Shown piece by piece: positions 24,257 to 32,948 of a stretch of DNA of 33,563 nucleotides. Position 1 is the first letter of the stretch. Each line of letters begins with the position of its first letter. A program made the translations under genes and the position numbers. The DNA lies in the NCBI GenBank assembly GCA_035654775.1, contig DASRWB010000020.1, positions 1-33,563 on the forward strand, given 5' to 3'. The notes below the pieces were generated by a model. The model did no database searches. It had not been told where the DNA came from and saw only the letters and a list, made by a program, of their open reading frames with translations. Source of the stretch: HKST-UBA85 sp035654775 (GTDB taxonomy: Bacteria; Bacteroidota; Bacteroidia; Flavobacteriales; Flavobacteriaceae).

Positions 24257-26362
24257 TTAAAATTGAATATTAAGTTTCGCGTAAAGTATTCGTCCGGGAA
24301 TATTATTTATAAATGTAAAATCGTTGTTCGATTCCGGAGCATCGGTAAAATCAAAAATGTTTTCTATGCCCAATCCTAGCTCGTAATGCTTGGCAAAGGT
24401 TTTATTTATAGCCCAATTCCATAAAGTATAAGCTTCAACAAATTCATCATAAGCGTCTAAATAGGTATTGTTGTTGGTATCCAGAACACCATACTTGCTA
24501 CGGTATACGGCTCTGATATTTGTGTTGAAGTTATATTGTGTGTTGGTGTAAAATACTTTAAAATTTGCCATATGTCTGGAGCGATTAAACAGCCCAAAGT
24601 AGTCGCTTTCAGAAAGACGAAAAGAACCCGAACCTTGCCCGCTGGCAAACGCATTGCCGTTTTTAAAAACTTTTTGAACTTCTTTGTCCTTGGCAAAAAG
24701 CAACTGATAGCCGCCGGCAAATTTTAGGGCCTTAGAAACACGCCAGGAAGTATTTAATTCCAGACCCTGCGTAAAAGCTTTGCTTATATTTCTGTAACTG
24801 TACACTCCTGAACCGTTTGCTTTGTTGGCAATAAGTTGGTTGTCTATCAAATCATTGATATCATTTCTGAAGAAGTTAAGTTCCAGATGAATACTGGTTT
24901 TCGGTTTGAAAGTAAAGCCTAAATTATAAGAAATGGAGTTTTCCGGATTTAATTTATCTTCAAAATTGCTCAGCGGAACAACTATAGCGTCTTCGTTTTC
25001 AATTTCTCCACTTTCAAGCATTTCAGGGATTCTGGTGGTTACCGTATTATAGCCTAAAATAGTATAGCCCGCTATACCTTGCAGGTCAAAATACAGCTGC
25101 CTGAAATCGGGCGCCTTAAAACCGTAGCCTACAGAGCCTTTTACGGCAAGAGCATCAGTTAGTGTATATCTAAAGGCGGCTTTTGGACTAAACTGTGAAT
25201 TGTATTCACTGTGAACATCGTATCGCGCACCTAAAATTAGATTTAGATTTTTAGTGGGGTTTGTATCATATTGTAAGTAAACAAAAGGCGAGGTAAATTT
25301 TGGAGTAGTACTAAAATCGGCTCTGTTTAAAGTTTCATAATCAAGACCTAATCCACCAATAAATGAGGATTTATCATTAGCTTTGTATGTAGCTCGTATT
25401 TCGGGTCTTACCAACACTTCTTTATAATAACTTTCACTGAAAAGCGTATTGTCTTCAAGGGTATTCAAATAATCTTCAGCAAAATACCGGGAAGTATAAA
25501 ACTCAAAATAACTGCTCCATTTTTCGTTATAACTGTGGTTCGCTTTTACATGAGCATTCCACTCGCGCACTTTAATTTCTCCGGCTTCTGTAGTTGTGGG
25601 TATATAATCGGCATCCTGGGTAAAATATCTCCCGGAAGCAAACAAGCTGGTATTTTGGTTAAAGGCATAATTTAATTGAGCGTTGAAGGTGTAATTTATG
25701 TATGGATCCAGCGTATTTATATCTACAGCATTATTTATATCATAACCGTCGCTGCTGCTGCGATTGATAAATGTTCCGAAGGTGATTTTATCTTTTTTAT
25801 AGTCAAAGCTAAGGTTGGTTTCGTTTTCATTAAAAGTACCGTAACGGTGGTTTATATTTCCATGAAATCCTTCAGCATTGGCCTTGTCGGTAATAATATT
25901 GATTACACCGCCTAGGGCTTCGCTACCGTATAAACTGGAAGAAGCGCCTTTAACAATTTCAATTTGCTTAATATTTCCAATTGAAAGCCGGCTCAAGTCT
26001 AAAGTACCTGCAGAACGACCAATCAACGGAACGCCATCTATTAATATCAATGTATACTCAGAATCCAATCCTTGCATTTGGATGCCTTCGCCTCCAATAA
26101 AATTTTGAACGGTAATTAATCCCGTTTGTTCGTTTAGTATGGTATTCAGGCGCGTACGGTTGGTTTCTCTCAACTCTCTTTTGGAGATGAGTTGTACCGG
26201 CAAGGGCAAAGAAGAAAGTTGTCTTTCTGTTCGTGTTGCGGTTATAATAACTTCAGCGAGTTCTTGTGTCAATACGGTATCGCGTGTCGTATTTTGGACT
26301 TCTTGAGAAAAACCAAAACCAAACAAAAACAACCCTAAAAGTACTGATAAAATTACTCGCAT
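24257..26362 (-). CDS. TonB-dependent receptor, probable haem receptor paired with HmuY
   Basis: 701 residues. A signal peptide (about 1-19, ending GFSQ) is followed by a TonB-box-like segment (EVIITATRTER, 37-47) and a plug domain (about 48-160) with VQLISKREL, GLDSEYTLILIDGVPL and YGSEALGGVINIIT. A 22-strand barrel occupies the rest and ends in an aromatic residue (NIQF), the outer-membrane insertion signal. A GFKAPDFRQLYFDLQG segment with a following NPENS resembles the FRAP/NPNL region of haem receptors. No carboxypeptidase-like extension is present, so it is not a SusC type. The HmuY gene downstream makes haem or haemoprotein the likely substrate. Confidence 0.9.
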   Translation of the reverse strand: MRVILSVLLGLFLFGFGFSQEVQNTTRDTVLTQELAEVIITATRTERQLSSLPLPVQLISKRELRETNRTRLNTILNEQTGLITVQNFIGGEGIQMQGLDSEYTLILIDGVPLIGRSAGTLDLSRLSIGNIKQIEIVKGASSSLYGSEALGGVINIITDKANAEGFHGNINHRYGTFNENETNLSFDYKKDKITFGTFINRSSSDGYDINNAVDINTLDPYINYTFNAQLNYAFNQNTSLFASGRYFTQDADYIPTTTEAGEIKVREWNAHVKANHSYNEKWSSYFEFYTSRYFAEDYLNTLEDNTLFSESYYKEVLVRPEIRATYKANDKSSFIGGLGLDYETLNRADFSTTPKFTSPFVYLQYDTNPTKNLNLILGARYDVHSEYNSQFSPKAAFRYTLTDALAVKGSVGYGFKAPDFRQLYFDLQGIAGYTILGYNTVTTRIPEMLESGEIENEDAIVVPLSNFEDKLNPENSISYNLGFTFKPKTSIHLELNFFRNDINDLIDNQLIANKANGSGVYSYRNISKAFTQGLELNTSWRVSKALKFAGGYQLLFAKDKEVQKVFKNGNAFASGQGSGSFRLSESDYFGLFNRSRHMANFKVFYTNTQYNFNTNIRAVYRSKYGVLDTNNNTYLDAYDEFVEAYTLWNWAINKTFAKHYELGLGIENIFDFTDAPESNNDFTFINNIPGRILYAKLNIQF

Positions 26363-26388
26363 TATTGCTGTAAATATTAAAAACAGCG

Positions 26389-26440
26389 CAAAAGTAAGAT
26401 GAAGGGTTTTAAAAAAATAACGCTAAAAGAACTTTTAGTG
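26389..26440 (-). promoter_or_regulatory. Promoter box and upstream palindrome of the haem receptor operon
   Basis: On the minus strand TACTTTTG (26389-26396) matches TAnnTTTG. About 25 bases further upstream lies the dyad CGCTAAAAG AA CTTTTAGTG (26421-26440), and CGCTAAAA recurs at 26442-26449. An iron- or haem-responsive regulator could bind here; that is inference. Confidence 0.45.
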
Positions 26441-26472
26441 TCGCTAAAAAAGTATTTCGATTTACATAAAAA

Positions 26473-26979
26473 TTAGACCGTTTCAGGAAGTTGAATTTCT
26501 TCTGAAGAGAGGATAGGAAACAGTTTAATTACCAATTGCTTAACCGGAAGGTATAGCATGGAATTTTCTGTTGAATCTTTATTTACCATAGGAAATACAG
26601 CATTGGTTTTTTCAAAAACAAGTAATAAAACGCTTAACACAAGAAGGGTTTTTACGGCACCAAAAGCAGCGCCAAGCAACTTATTGAAGAGTCCTAGAGC
26701 GGCAAAGTCGGCAATTTTTGTCAGTGCTTTTCCGGCCAGCGTAATTAAAATTACAATGCCTACAAAAGTAATGGCAAAAGCAGTAATACTAATGGTTTTT
26801 TCATCCCAATTGGTTTTTGATTCTAAATAAGTACCGGCGTAATTACTAAAGTGAATAGCACCATAAATTCCAAGAACCAGCGCCAGCAACGAGGCAATTT
26901 CAACAAAAAAGCCTTTTATAAAACCCCGTATCAACCCAAAAAGAATTAAAGCAATCAAAACCACATCAATTACACTCAT
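26473..26979 (-). CDS. cvpA: CvpA family membrane protein
   Basis: 168 residues with four membrane segments (about 4-22, 28-46, 62-84 and 100-124). It begins MSVIDVVLIALILFGLIRGFIKGFF, the CvpA opening with GxxRGFxxG. CvpA was named from colicin V production in E. coli and is linked to envelope homeostasis; its mechanism is unknown. In flavobacteria it commonly lies near pheS, divergent from the conserved small gene at 27060, as here. Confidence 0.9.
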   Translation of the reverse strand: MSVIDVVLIALILFGLIRGFIKGFFVEIASLLALVLGIYGAIHFSNYAGTYLESKTNWDEKTISITAFAITFVGIVILITLAGKALTKIADFAALGLFNKLLGAAFGAVKTLLVLSVLLLVFEKTNAVFPMVNKDSTENSMLYLPVKQLVIKLFPILSSEEIQLPETV

Positions 26980-26996
26980 AAGGCAAAGAATTTTAC

Positions 26997-27026
26997 CAAA
27001 TATAAGTTAACTTTGCGGCAATACAA
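26997..27026 (-). promoter_or_regulatory. Promoter of cvpA
   Basis: On the minus strand TATATTTG (26997-27004) has TTG 19 bases upstream (27024-27026), matching the flavobacterial consensus, and ends 17 bases before the ATG. A rightward TAACTTTG (27008-27015) in the same gap may serve the divergent gene. Confidence 0.6.
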
Positions 27027-27059
27027 TATAAAATACAATTTCTACCCCGATAAAGAAAC

Positions 27060-27416
27060 ATGTCAAGAGATCAAGAATTAAAAAAGCGCTGGGAAATACT
27101 GGTTCAAAAACTGTCCACACAATTTGCAGACGGTGACGAACTGGATTTGGACGCCATAATATACCTGATTGGTGTGCAGGAATTAGGCCAGTTGCACAAG
27201 AAATACAAAAAAGACCAAAAGATAGATTTAATGCATATTGCCATTTGCAAATTACTGGAACCTTACGGCTATTATGAGTTCGACTTTGTTGATACTGAAG
27301 GCTGGCCACACTACAAAGTGAAAGCACAGTTGCCACACCTAAAAGCCGGAGAACAATCGCTATTAATGAAAGAAGCTATTGTAAACTATTTTTTACAGAC
27401 CGAGTATATAGAGTAG
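27060..27416 (+). CDS. Conserved small protein upstream of pheS, function unknown
   Basis: 118 residues, soluble, with no signal or membrane segment. It opens MSRDQELKKRWEILVQKLSTQF and contains DLDAIIYLIGVQELGQ and a KIDLMHIAICKLLEPYGYYE stretch. I recognise it as a conserved flavobacterial protein typically found between cvpA and pheS, but no function is known to me. It is mostly helical, with a Trp-Pro-His-Tyr segment around residues 82-85. It is read towards pheS, 35 bases away, though pheS appears to have its own promoter box. Confidence 0.85.
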   Translation: MSRDQELKKRWEILVQKLSTQFADGDELDLDAIIYLIGVQELGQLHKKYKKDQKIDLMHIAICKLLEPYGYYEFDFVDTEGWPHYKVKAQLPHLKAGEQSLLMKEAIVNYFLQTEYIE

Positions 27417-27423
27417 AAATTGT

Positions 27424-27431
27424 TAAATTTG
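27424..27431 (+). promoter_or_regulatory. Candidate -7 box before pheS
   Basis: TAAATTTG fits TAnnTTTG and lies 20 bases before the ATG. No good TTG partner is found at the right distance. Confidence 0.4.
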
Positions 27432-27451
27432 CACTCAATTTATTACAATCC

Positions 27452-28471
27452 ATGATAGAAAAGCTAAAAGCACTAATAGGTGAAGCCGAAGCGTTTAAGG
27501 CACAAACCAAAGAAGAGGTAGAAGCATTCCGTATAAAATACTTAGGGCAAAAAGGCTTACTGAAACACTATTTTGCTGAATTCAAAAATGTGGCTAACGA
27601 CCAAAAAAAGGAATTCGGACAAGTAATTAATCAACTAAAAAAAACAGTAGAAGAAAAGGTAAATACACTCAAAACCGAACTGGAAAATAAAGAAGAAACA
27701 ACAGGTATTCATGGCGATTTAACGCGTCCGGGAGAACCTTTTGTTTTAGGTTCTAGGCATCCTATATCCATTGTAAAAAACCGAATTATAGATATTTTTT
27801 CCTGTATTGGATTTAATGTAAGTGAAGGTCCTGAAATGGAAGACGACTGGCATAACTTTACGGCATTAAACCTGCCAGAGCATCATCCGGCCAGAGACAT
27901 GCAAGATACGTTTTTTATTCAGACCAACCCCGATGTTTTACTGCGTACCCATACCAGCTCGGTACAGGTGAGATATATGGAAAACCACAAACCGCCTATT
28001 CGCACCATTTCTCCGGGTAGAGTATACAGAAACGAAGCCATTTCAGCGCGCTCGCATTGCTTTTTTCATCAGGTAGAAGGTTTGTACATTGACAAGCAAG
28101 TAAGTTTTGCCGATTTAAAACAAACCCTGCAATACTTTACTACAGAAATGTTTGGAAAATCTAAAATACGCCTGAGACCATCGTATTTTCCTTTTACTGA
28201 ACCAAGCGCCGAGGTTGATGTATACTGGGGTTTGGAAACAGAAACCGATTACCGCATGACAAAAGGAACCGGTTGGTTGGAAATTATGGGTTGCGGTATG
28301 GTCGATCCCAACGTGTTGGAAAACTGTGGAATTGATTCCAAAACCTATTCCGGATTTGCATTTGGAATGGGCATAGACCGTATTGCCTTGTTGCTTCACC
28401 AAATTCCCGATATCCGAATGCTAAGCGAAAATGATGTGCGTTTTTTGCAGCAGTTTAGAAGCGAAATTTAA
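27452..28471 (+). CDS. pheS: Phenylalanyl-tRNA synthetase alpha subunit
   Basis: 339 residues, full length. An N-terminal coiled coil (about 1-85) is followed by the class II core: motif 1 region LPEHHPARD (141-149), motif 2 VYRNEAISARSHCFFHQVEG (191-210) and motif 3 GFAFGMGIDRIALL (301-314). It charges tRNA-Phe as an alpha2-beta2 enzyme; pheT is not in the window, the usual situation in Bacteroidota, where pheS and pheT are separated. Cytosolic. Confidence 0.97.
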   Translation: MIEKLKALIGEAEAFKAQTKEEVEAFRIKYLGQKGLLKHYFAEFKNVANDQKKEFGQVINQLKKTVEEKVNTLKTELENKEETTGIHGDLTRPGEPFVLGSRHPISIVKNRIIDIFSCIGFNVSEGPEMEDDWHNFTALNLPEHHPARDMQDTFFIQTNPDVLLRTHTSSVQVRYMENHKPPIRTISPGRVYRNEAISARSHCFFHQVEGLYIDKQVSFADLKQTLQYFTTEMFGKSKIRLRPSYFPFTEPSAEVDVYWGLETETDYRMTKGTGWLEIMGCGMVDPNVLENCGIDSKTYSGFAFGMGIDRIALLLHQIPDIRMLSENDVRFLQQFRSEI

Positions 28472-28786
28472 CCTTTTTTAAACGAAAACAGAAGTTAAAA
28501 TTAAAAGCGTAAAACTGTTTTTTTAGGAAAAAGAGTTGCTCGTTTTTATAAAGTAAAAGGGTTAATTTTTAATAAATTGAGAAATTCTCTCAACAATCAA
28601 AACACCTCGGTTTTTAAACAAATAGTTTATTTCAGTATTTTTTACGCGATGTAAACGACTACAAACATTTACAATCGAACACAAACGTTTACTAAACAAC
28701 TAAAACTTATTTTGTACTACATCTTTGCCTTGTCGAAGCAATAAAGAATCGATAGTATTAACTGTTTAACATTAAAATTTATTATT
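28472..28786. other. Intergenic region upstream of ssb
   Basis: About 315 bases without a gene, very AT-rich. It contains a 20-bp-spaced direct repeat (ACAAACATTTAC at 28661 and ACAAACGTTTAC at 28681) and an inverted pair GTAAACG/CGTTTAC (28651-28657, 28686-28692), described separately. No clear terminator for pheS is seen; the ssb promoter is presumably between 28690 and 28740. Confidence 0.6.
28651..28692. repeat. Direct and inverted repeats upstream of ssb
   Basis: GTAAACG (28651-28657) is inverted as CGTTTAC (28686-28692), and ACAAACRTTTAC occurs twice with a 20-bp period. Two turns of helix between copies suggests a protein-binding site about 95-135 bases before the ssb start. Confidence 0.4.
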
Positions 28787-29119
28787 ATGAACACACTAAG
28801 AAACAAAGTACAGTTGATTGGAAGACTAGGGCAAGATCCTGAAATTATCAACTTTGAAGACGGTAACAAAATGGCTAAATTTTCACTAGCCACAGATGAT
28901 AGTTACAAAGATAAAAAAGGAAACAAAGTTGAACGCACGTATTGGCATAATGTGGTAGTGAAAAACGGCCTGGTGAAGGTAGTAGAAAACTACATCAACA
29001 AAGGAAACGAAATTGTAGTAGAAGGTAAGTTAACTACCCGAAGCTATGAAACTAAAGAAGGCGAAAAACGCTACATCACAGAGATAATTTGTAACGAGCT
29101 GTTAATGCTCGGGAAGTAA
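28787..29119 (+). CDS. ssb: Single-stranded DNA-binding protein, short form
   Basis: 110 residues forming one OB fold: LRNKVQLIGRLGQDPEI, MAKFSLATDDSY, RTYWHNVVVKNG and GNEIVVEGKLTTRSYETKEG, ending NELLMLGK. It lacks the Gln/Gly-rich linker and acidic DDDIPF-type tail by which bacterial SSB binds repair proteins. Short tail-less SSBs are common in flavobacteria beside a longer one elsewhere, so this may be a paralogue for a special role. A strong terminator follows directly. Confidence 0.93.
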   Translation: MNTLRNKVQLIGRLGQDPEIINFEDGNKMAKFSLATDDSYKDKKGNKVERTYWHNVVVKNGLVKVVENYINKGNEIVVEGKLTTRSYETKEGEKRYITEIICNELLMLGK

Positions 29120-29122
29120 ATT

Positions 29123-29152
29123 AAAAAGGCTCGCTACGGCGAGCCTTTTTTT
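29123..29152. terminator. Bidirectional terminator shared by ssb and metG
   Basis: GGCTCGC (29128-29134) and GCGAGCC (29139-29145) form a perfect stem around TACG, with A- and T-runs extending it on both sides. The convergent metG stop codon lies at its right edge. Confidence 0.92.
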
Positions 29153-31227
29153 TAACTTATTTTCAAACCGTTTTGAGCATCCAGGCCTGCATCCGGATGC
29201 AAAAAAATCCGTCTTCCATCAGCGTTCTCGGTCATTAAAATCATGCCTTCACTTTCTACACCACGCAACTTTCTCGGTGCCAAATTAACCAACACCGTTA
29301 CTTTCTTTCCAATAACTTCTTCAGCTGTAAAATCTTCTGCTATTCCAGAAACTATAGTACGCACATCAATACCGGTATCCACTTTTAATACTAATAATTT
29401 TTTTGTTTTAGGCATTTTAATAGCTTCCAGAATAGTGCCTACTCGAATATCCAACTTTGCAAAGTCTTCATAGGCAATCATCTCTTTTTGAGGCGCTACA
29501 GATTTGCTTTCGTTGGCGTTCGCTTTTTTGGTAGCTTGTAGCTTTTTCAGTTGCTGTTCAATTTCGTTGTCTTCTATTTTAGTGAAAAGTAGCTCTGCTT
29601 CACCTATTTGGTGCTGACTAGAAAGAAGCTCTTTTTCGGTAGCAATTTCATGCCATTTAGGAGATGTGTCGAGTGCTGAAAAGCGCAGCATTTGTTTTAA
29701 TTTTTCAGAAGTAAAAGGTAGAAAAGGTTCACTTAAAACAGCTAAAGCAGCAGCAATTTGAAGCGCTACATACATAATAGTTTGAGTGCGTTCCGGATTT
29801 TCTTTGATAGTTTTCCACGGTTCTTCATCAGCTAAATACTTGTTGCCGAGCCGTGCTAAATTCATCAATTCCTGACAAGCTTCTCTAAAACGATAGCGTT
29901 CTATTGAAGAACTAATGGTTTTAGGGAATTTTTTCACGGCTATCATCGTTTCAGTATCTACTTCCAGAAACGAGTGTGCTTCCGGCACTGTTCCGTGGTA
30001 ATATTTATGGGTCAAAACAACTACACGATTGATGAAATTTCCAAAAACGGCTACTAACTCATTGTTGTTTCTCGCCTGAAAATCTTTCCAAGTAAAATCG
30101 TTATCCTTAGTTTCCGGAGCATTGGCGGTTAAAACATAGCGCAAAACGTCTTGTTTATCCGGAAAATCATGCAAATATTCATGCAACCAAACCGCCCAGT
30201 TTTTTGAGGTAGAAAGCTTGTTTCCCTCCAGATTTAAAAATTCATTCGCCGGAACATTATCGGGTAAAATGTAAGACCCTTCTGCTTTTAGCATGCTTGG
30301 AAAAATAATACAATGGAATACAATGTTATCCTTTCCTATAAAATGGACAAGTTTTGTGGCTTTATCTTTCCAGTACAACTCCCAGTTTTTTCCTTCGCGT
30401 GCAGCCCATTCTTTAGTAGAAGAGATGTAGCCTATAGGTGCATCAAACCAAACATAAAGTACTTTTCCGGTTGCTCCGTCAAGTGGAACAGGAATGCCCC
30501 AATCTAAATCGCGGGTAACAGCTCTGGGCTTTAACCCTTCATCAATCCAAGATTTGCATTGCCCGTACACGTTAGGTTTCCAGTCTTTTTTATGGTCTAT
30601 GAGAATCCACTTTTTTAAAAAATCTTCGTAATGGTTTAAGGGTAAAAACCAATGTTTGGTTTTTTTCAAGATGGGCTTACTTCCCGAAATGGTCGATTTT
30701 GGATGAATCAAATCGGTTGCATTTAAGGAGCTTCCGCAACTTTCACATTGGTCGCCGTAGGCTTCTTCGTTTCCGCATTTCGGACAAGTTCCGGTAACAA
30801 ACCTGTCGGCTAAAAATTGCTGAGCTTCTGCATCGTACAGTTGTTCGGTTACTTCTTCAATAAACTTGTTTTCGGCATACAATTTTTTGAAAAAATCAGA
30901 AGCTGTTTCGTGGTGTATTTTAGCAGAAGTACGCGAATAGTTGTCAAAAGTAATTCCAAAATCTTCAAAAGATTTTTTTATCATTTCATGGTATTTGTCA
31001 ATAATTTCCTGTGGAGAAACGCCTTCTTTTTTGGCGCGCATAGGAATAGCAACGCCATGTTCATCGCTTCCGCAAATAAAAGCGACATCATTTCCGGTTA
31101 AGCGCAAATACCGGGCATAAATATCGGCAGGAACATACACACCGGCAAGATGCCCAATGTGTATAGGACCATTTGTATAAGGCAATGCTGCGGTTATTGT
31201 GTAACGTTTGTAATTGATTTTTGCCAT
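29152..31227 (-). CDS. metG: Methionyl-tRNA synthetase with C-terminal tRNA-binding domain
   Basis: 691 residues from the ATG at 31225-31227. The frame continues to 31332, but the extra 35 residues are untypical and would leave almost no space for a divergent promoter. HIGH (23-26), a Cys4 zinc knuckle (149, 152, 162, 165) and a KLSTS signature (338-342) form the catalytic core of the MetG1 type. An EMAP-II/Trbp111-like domain follows at 583-691 (LDIRVGTILEAIKMPK ... NLAPRKLRGVESEGM) after a Lys-rich linker. It charges initiator and elongator tRNA-Met as a dimer. A TATTTTTG box (minus strand) lies about 20 bases before the start. Confidence 0.97.
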   Translation of the reverse strand: MAKINYKRYTITAALPYTNGPIHIGHLAGVYVPADIYARYLRLTGNDVAFICGSDEHGVAIPMRAKKEGVSPQEIIDKYHEMIKKSFEDFGITFDNYSRTSAKIHHETASDFFKKLYAENKFIEEVTEQLYDAEAQQFLADRFVTGTCPKCGNEEAYGDQCESCGSSLNATDLIHPKSTISGSKPILKKTKHWFLPLNHYEDFLKKWILIDHKKDWKPNVYGQCKSWIDEGLKPRAVTRDLDWGIPVPLDGATGKVLYVWFDAPIGYISSTKEWAAREGKNWELYWKDKATKLVHFIGKDNIVFHCIIFPSMLKAEGSYILPDNVPANEFLNLEGNKLSTSKNWAVWLHEYLHDFPDKQDVLRYVLTANAPETKDNDFTWKDFQARNNNELVAVFGNFINRVVVLTHKYYHGTVPEAHSFLEVDTETMIAVKKFPKTISSSIERYRFREACQELMNLARLGNKYLADEEPWKTIKENPERTQTIMYVALQIAAALAVLSEPFLPFTSEKLKQMLRFSALDTSPKWHEIATEKELLSSQHQIGEAELLFTKIEDNEIEQQLKKLQATKKANANESKSVAPQKEMIAYEDFAKLDIRVGTILEAIKMPKTKKLLVLKVDTGIDVRTIVSGIAEDFTAEEVIGKKVTVLVNLAPRKLRGVESEGMILMTENADGRRIFLHPDAGLDAQNGLKIS

Positions 31228-31310
31228 GAAAGTCATTTTTGAATTCCCAAAAATACTACAATTGCATAAAACCTTAAGCATGACATAAAAAACTCTGCTG
31301 TTTTTTATAC

Positions 31311-31318
31311 TATATTTG
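31311..31318 (+). promoter_or_regulatory. Candidate -7 box before the gene at 31332
   Basis: TATATTTG fits TAnnTTTG and ends 13 bases before the ATG; the upstream TTG element is not evident. Confidence 0.4.
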
Positions 31319-31331
31319 AAACAAAAAGGCA

Positions 31332-31961
31332 ATGAATTGGAAAAATTTACTCACAGCCGTTGTGCTGTTTTGGGTTGGGTTTTGTTTTTCACAAAAGCCA
31401 TTGGATTCCACAAATCTGCAAAAAACAAATCCTATTATTTTTGGCGAAATCTTTGGTGGTGGTACAGCGGGAACACCAAATGGATTTACCTTAGGAGCAA
31501 CGTTAAATTATCAACACCAAAAAGATGTATTTACCATTCGAGGAGTCAGCAAGTTAAAAACAGATACTAAGGCTTTTTACGATGGTTGGTTTCTTATAAT
31601 TCCTGTGTTTGATTTGTATGAAGAATTCAGTGAAGTTTCATTGCTCTACGGAAAGCGTTATTTACTTTCTGAAAGTAGTTCATTGAGTATTTCCGGAGGC
31701 ATTGCATTTAACACCTATAGGACGAGAAATCAGAATTATGAAGAAATAAAGCAAAAAAATATAGGCTTCCCTATGGAGGTTAATTGGAAACTGTTTAAAG
31801 CCAAAAAATCGCGTTATCGTATTTTGTATGGATTAGTACCGGTAGGAAAACCCACAGCATTCGGAAGGAGTTTTGGGCTAAAATTGTATGCCAATTTATC
31901 TAAAAAGAGTTATATTGGGTTAGGAATCAGTTTGGGTTTAGGCACACATAAACAATATTAA
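31332..31961 (+). CDS. Secreted protein, probable small outer-membrane beta-barrel, unknown function
   Basis: 209 residues. A signal peptide (1-20, ending CFSQ) is followed by alternating beta strands with many aromatic and Gly residues (GEIFGGGTAGTPNGFTLGATLNY; FGLKLYANLSK; YIGLGISLGLG). These are the marks of an outer-membrane barrel of roughly eight strands, though the terminal residue pair (QY) is only a moderate insertion signal. I do not recognise the family. It lies 2 bases before the LD-carboxypeptidase gene, so a link with cell-wall turnover is possible but unproven. It is divergent from metG. Confidence 0.75.
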   Translation: MNWKNLLTAVVLFWVGFCFSQKPLDSTNLQKTNPIIFGEIFGGGTAGTPNGFTLGATLNYQHQKDVFTIRGVSKLKTDTKAFYDGWFLIIPVFDLYEEFSEVSLLYGKRYLLSESSSLSISGGIAFNTYRTRNQNYEEIKQKNIGFPMEVNWKLFKAKKSRYRILYGLVPVGKPTAFGRSFGLKLYANLSKKSYIGLGISLGLGTHKQY

Positions 31962-31963
31962 AA

Positions 31964-32944
31964 ATGCAGTACAGGCTACTTTTAATCCTCATTTTATTTA
32001 GTACATTTGAGTGTTTTTCACAAAACAGTATGATACAACCACCTTACTTAAAAGCGGGTGATACCGTTGCCATTGTTGCTCCATCAGGAATATTAAAAAA
32101 CAGGAAGGCAGAGATAGACAGAGCCATTTCAATGTTGAAAAACTGGGGTTTGCATGTTGTGGTCGGGAAACATATTTTTAAGCAAGCACATCATTTTGCA
32201 GGAACAGATAGTGAACGCTGCGAAGACTTACAGGAAGCGCTGGATAATCCTTCTATACGTGCCATTTGGTGTGCTCGTGGTGGATATGGAACGGTTAGAA
32301 TTTTAGATAGATTAGATTATACTAAGTTTATACAAAACCCTAAATGGATAATAGGCTACAGCGATATAACCGCTTTACACAATCAGGTGCATAATCTGGG
32401 GTTTCAAACCATCCATGCGATGATGTGTACCAGTTTAACCGATGACGAAACAGATTTAGACCAAACCATAGCTACCTTCAAAAAAGCTATTTTTGGAGAA
32501 TCCGTACTATATACACTTAAAGGTTCAAAGTACAACAAAAAAGGAAAAGTAACGGCCCAAATTGTGGGTGGAAATTTAACCATTTTGCAGAGCATGCTCG
32601 GTTCTGAAACCAGTATAGATACTTCCGGTAAAATTTTATTTTTTGAAGAAATCGGAGAATACAAATACCATATTGACCGGATGCTGCAAAGTTTAAAACG
32701 CGCCGGATATTTTGATAATTGTGCGGGTGTAATTGTAGGCGACATGACAAAATTACGAAGAAATACTACGGCTTGGGGAAGTTCTATTGAACAGTTAATT
32801 ATTGATGTTCTGCAAGAATATAATTTTCCCATAGCGTTTAACATGCCTGCCGGACACGAACCTGACAACAGGGCGTTGTTTTTGGGTAAAAAGGCAACGC
32901 TAGTGGTTGATAAAGAACAAAGTACACTTGTTTTTCAAGAGTAA
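31964..32944 (+). CDS. S66 family LD-carboxypeptidase
   Basis: 326 residues. A short signal sequence (1-20, ending CFSQ) is followed by the S66 fold: AGDTVAIVAPSG (31-42), the nucleophile elbow GYSDITALH (Ser133), Glu227 in FFEEIGEYKYHIDR and His297 in PAGHEPDNR, forming the Ser-Glu-His triad. These enzymes remove the terminal D-alanine from muropeptide tetrapeptides during peptidoglycan recycling. The signal peptide implies a periplasmic location, whereas the E. coli LdcA is cytosolic; periplasmic forms are common in Bacteroidota. It follows the barrel protein by 2 bases and precedes yraN by 4 bases. Confidence 0.93.
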   Translation: MQYRLLLILILFSTFECFSQNSMIQPPYLKAGDTVAIVAPSGILKNRKAEIDRAISMLKNWGLHVVVGKHIFKQAHHFAGTDSERCEDLQEALDNPSIRAIWCARGGYGTVRILDRLDYTKFIQNPKWIIGYSDITALHNQVHNLGFQTIHAMMCTSLTDDETDLDQTIATFKKAIFGESVLYTLKGSKYNKKGKVTAQIVGGNLTILQSMLGSETSIDTSGKILFFEEIGEYKYHIDRMLQSLKRAGYFDNCAGVIVGDMTKLRRNTTAWGSSIEQLIIDVLQEYNFPIAFNMPAGHEPDNRALFLGKKATLVVDKEQSTLVFQE

Positions 32945-32948
32945 AAAT

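Noticed and set aside
31228..31332. N-terminal extension of metG to 31332
   Set aside because: The 35 extra residues do not resemble a MetRS N-terminus; MAKINYKRYTITAALPYTNG is the normal start.
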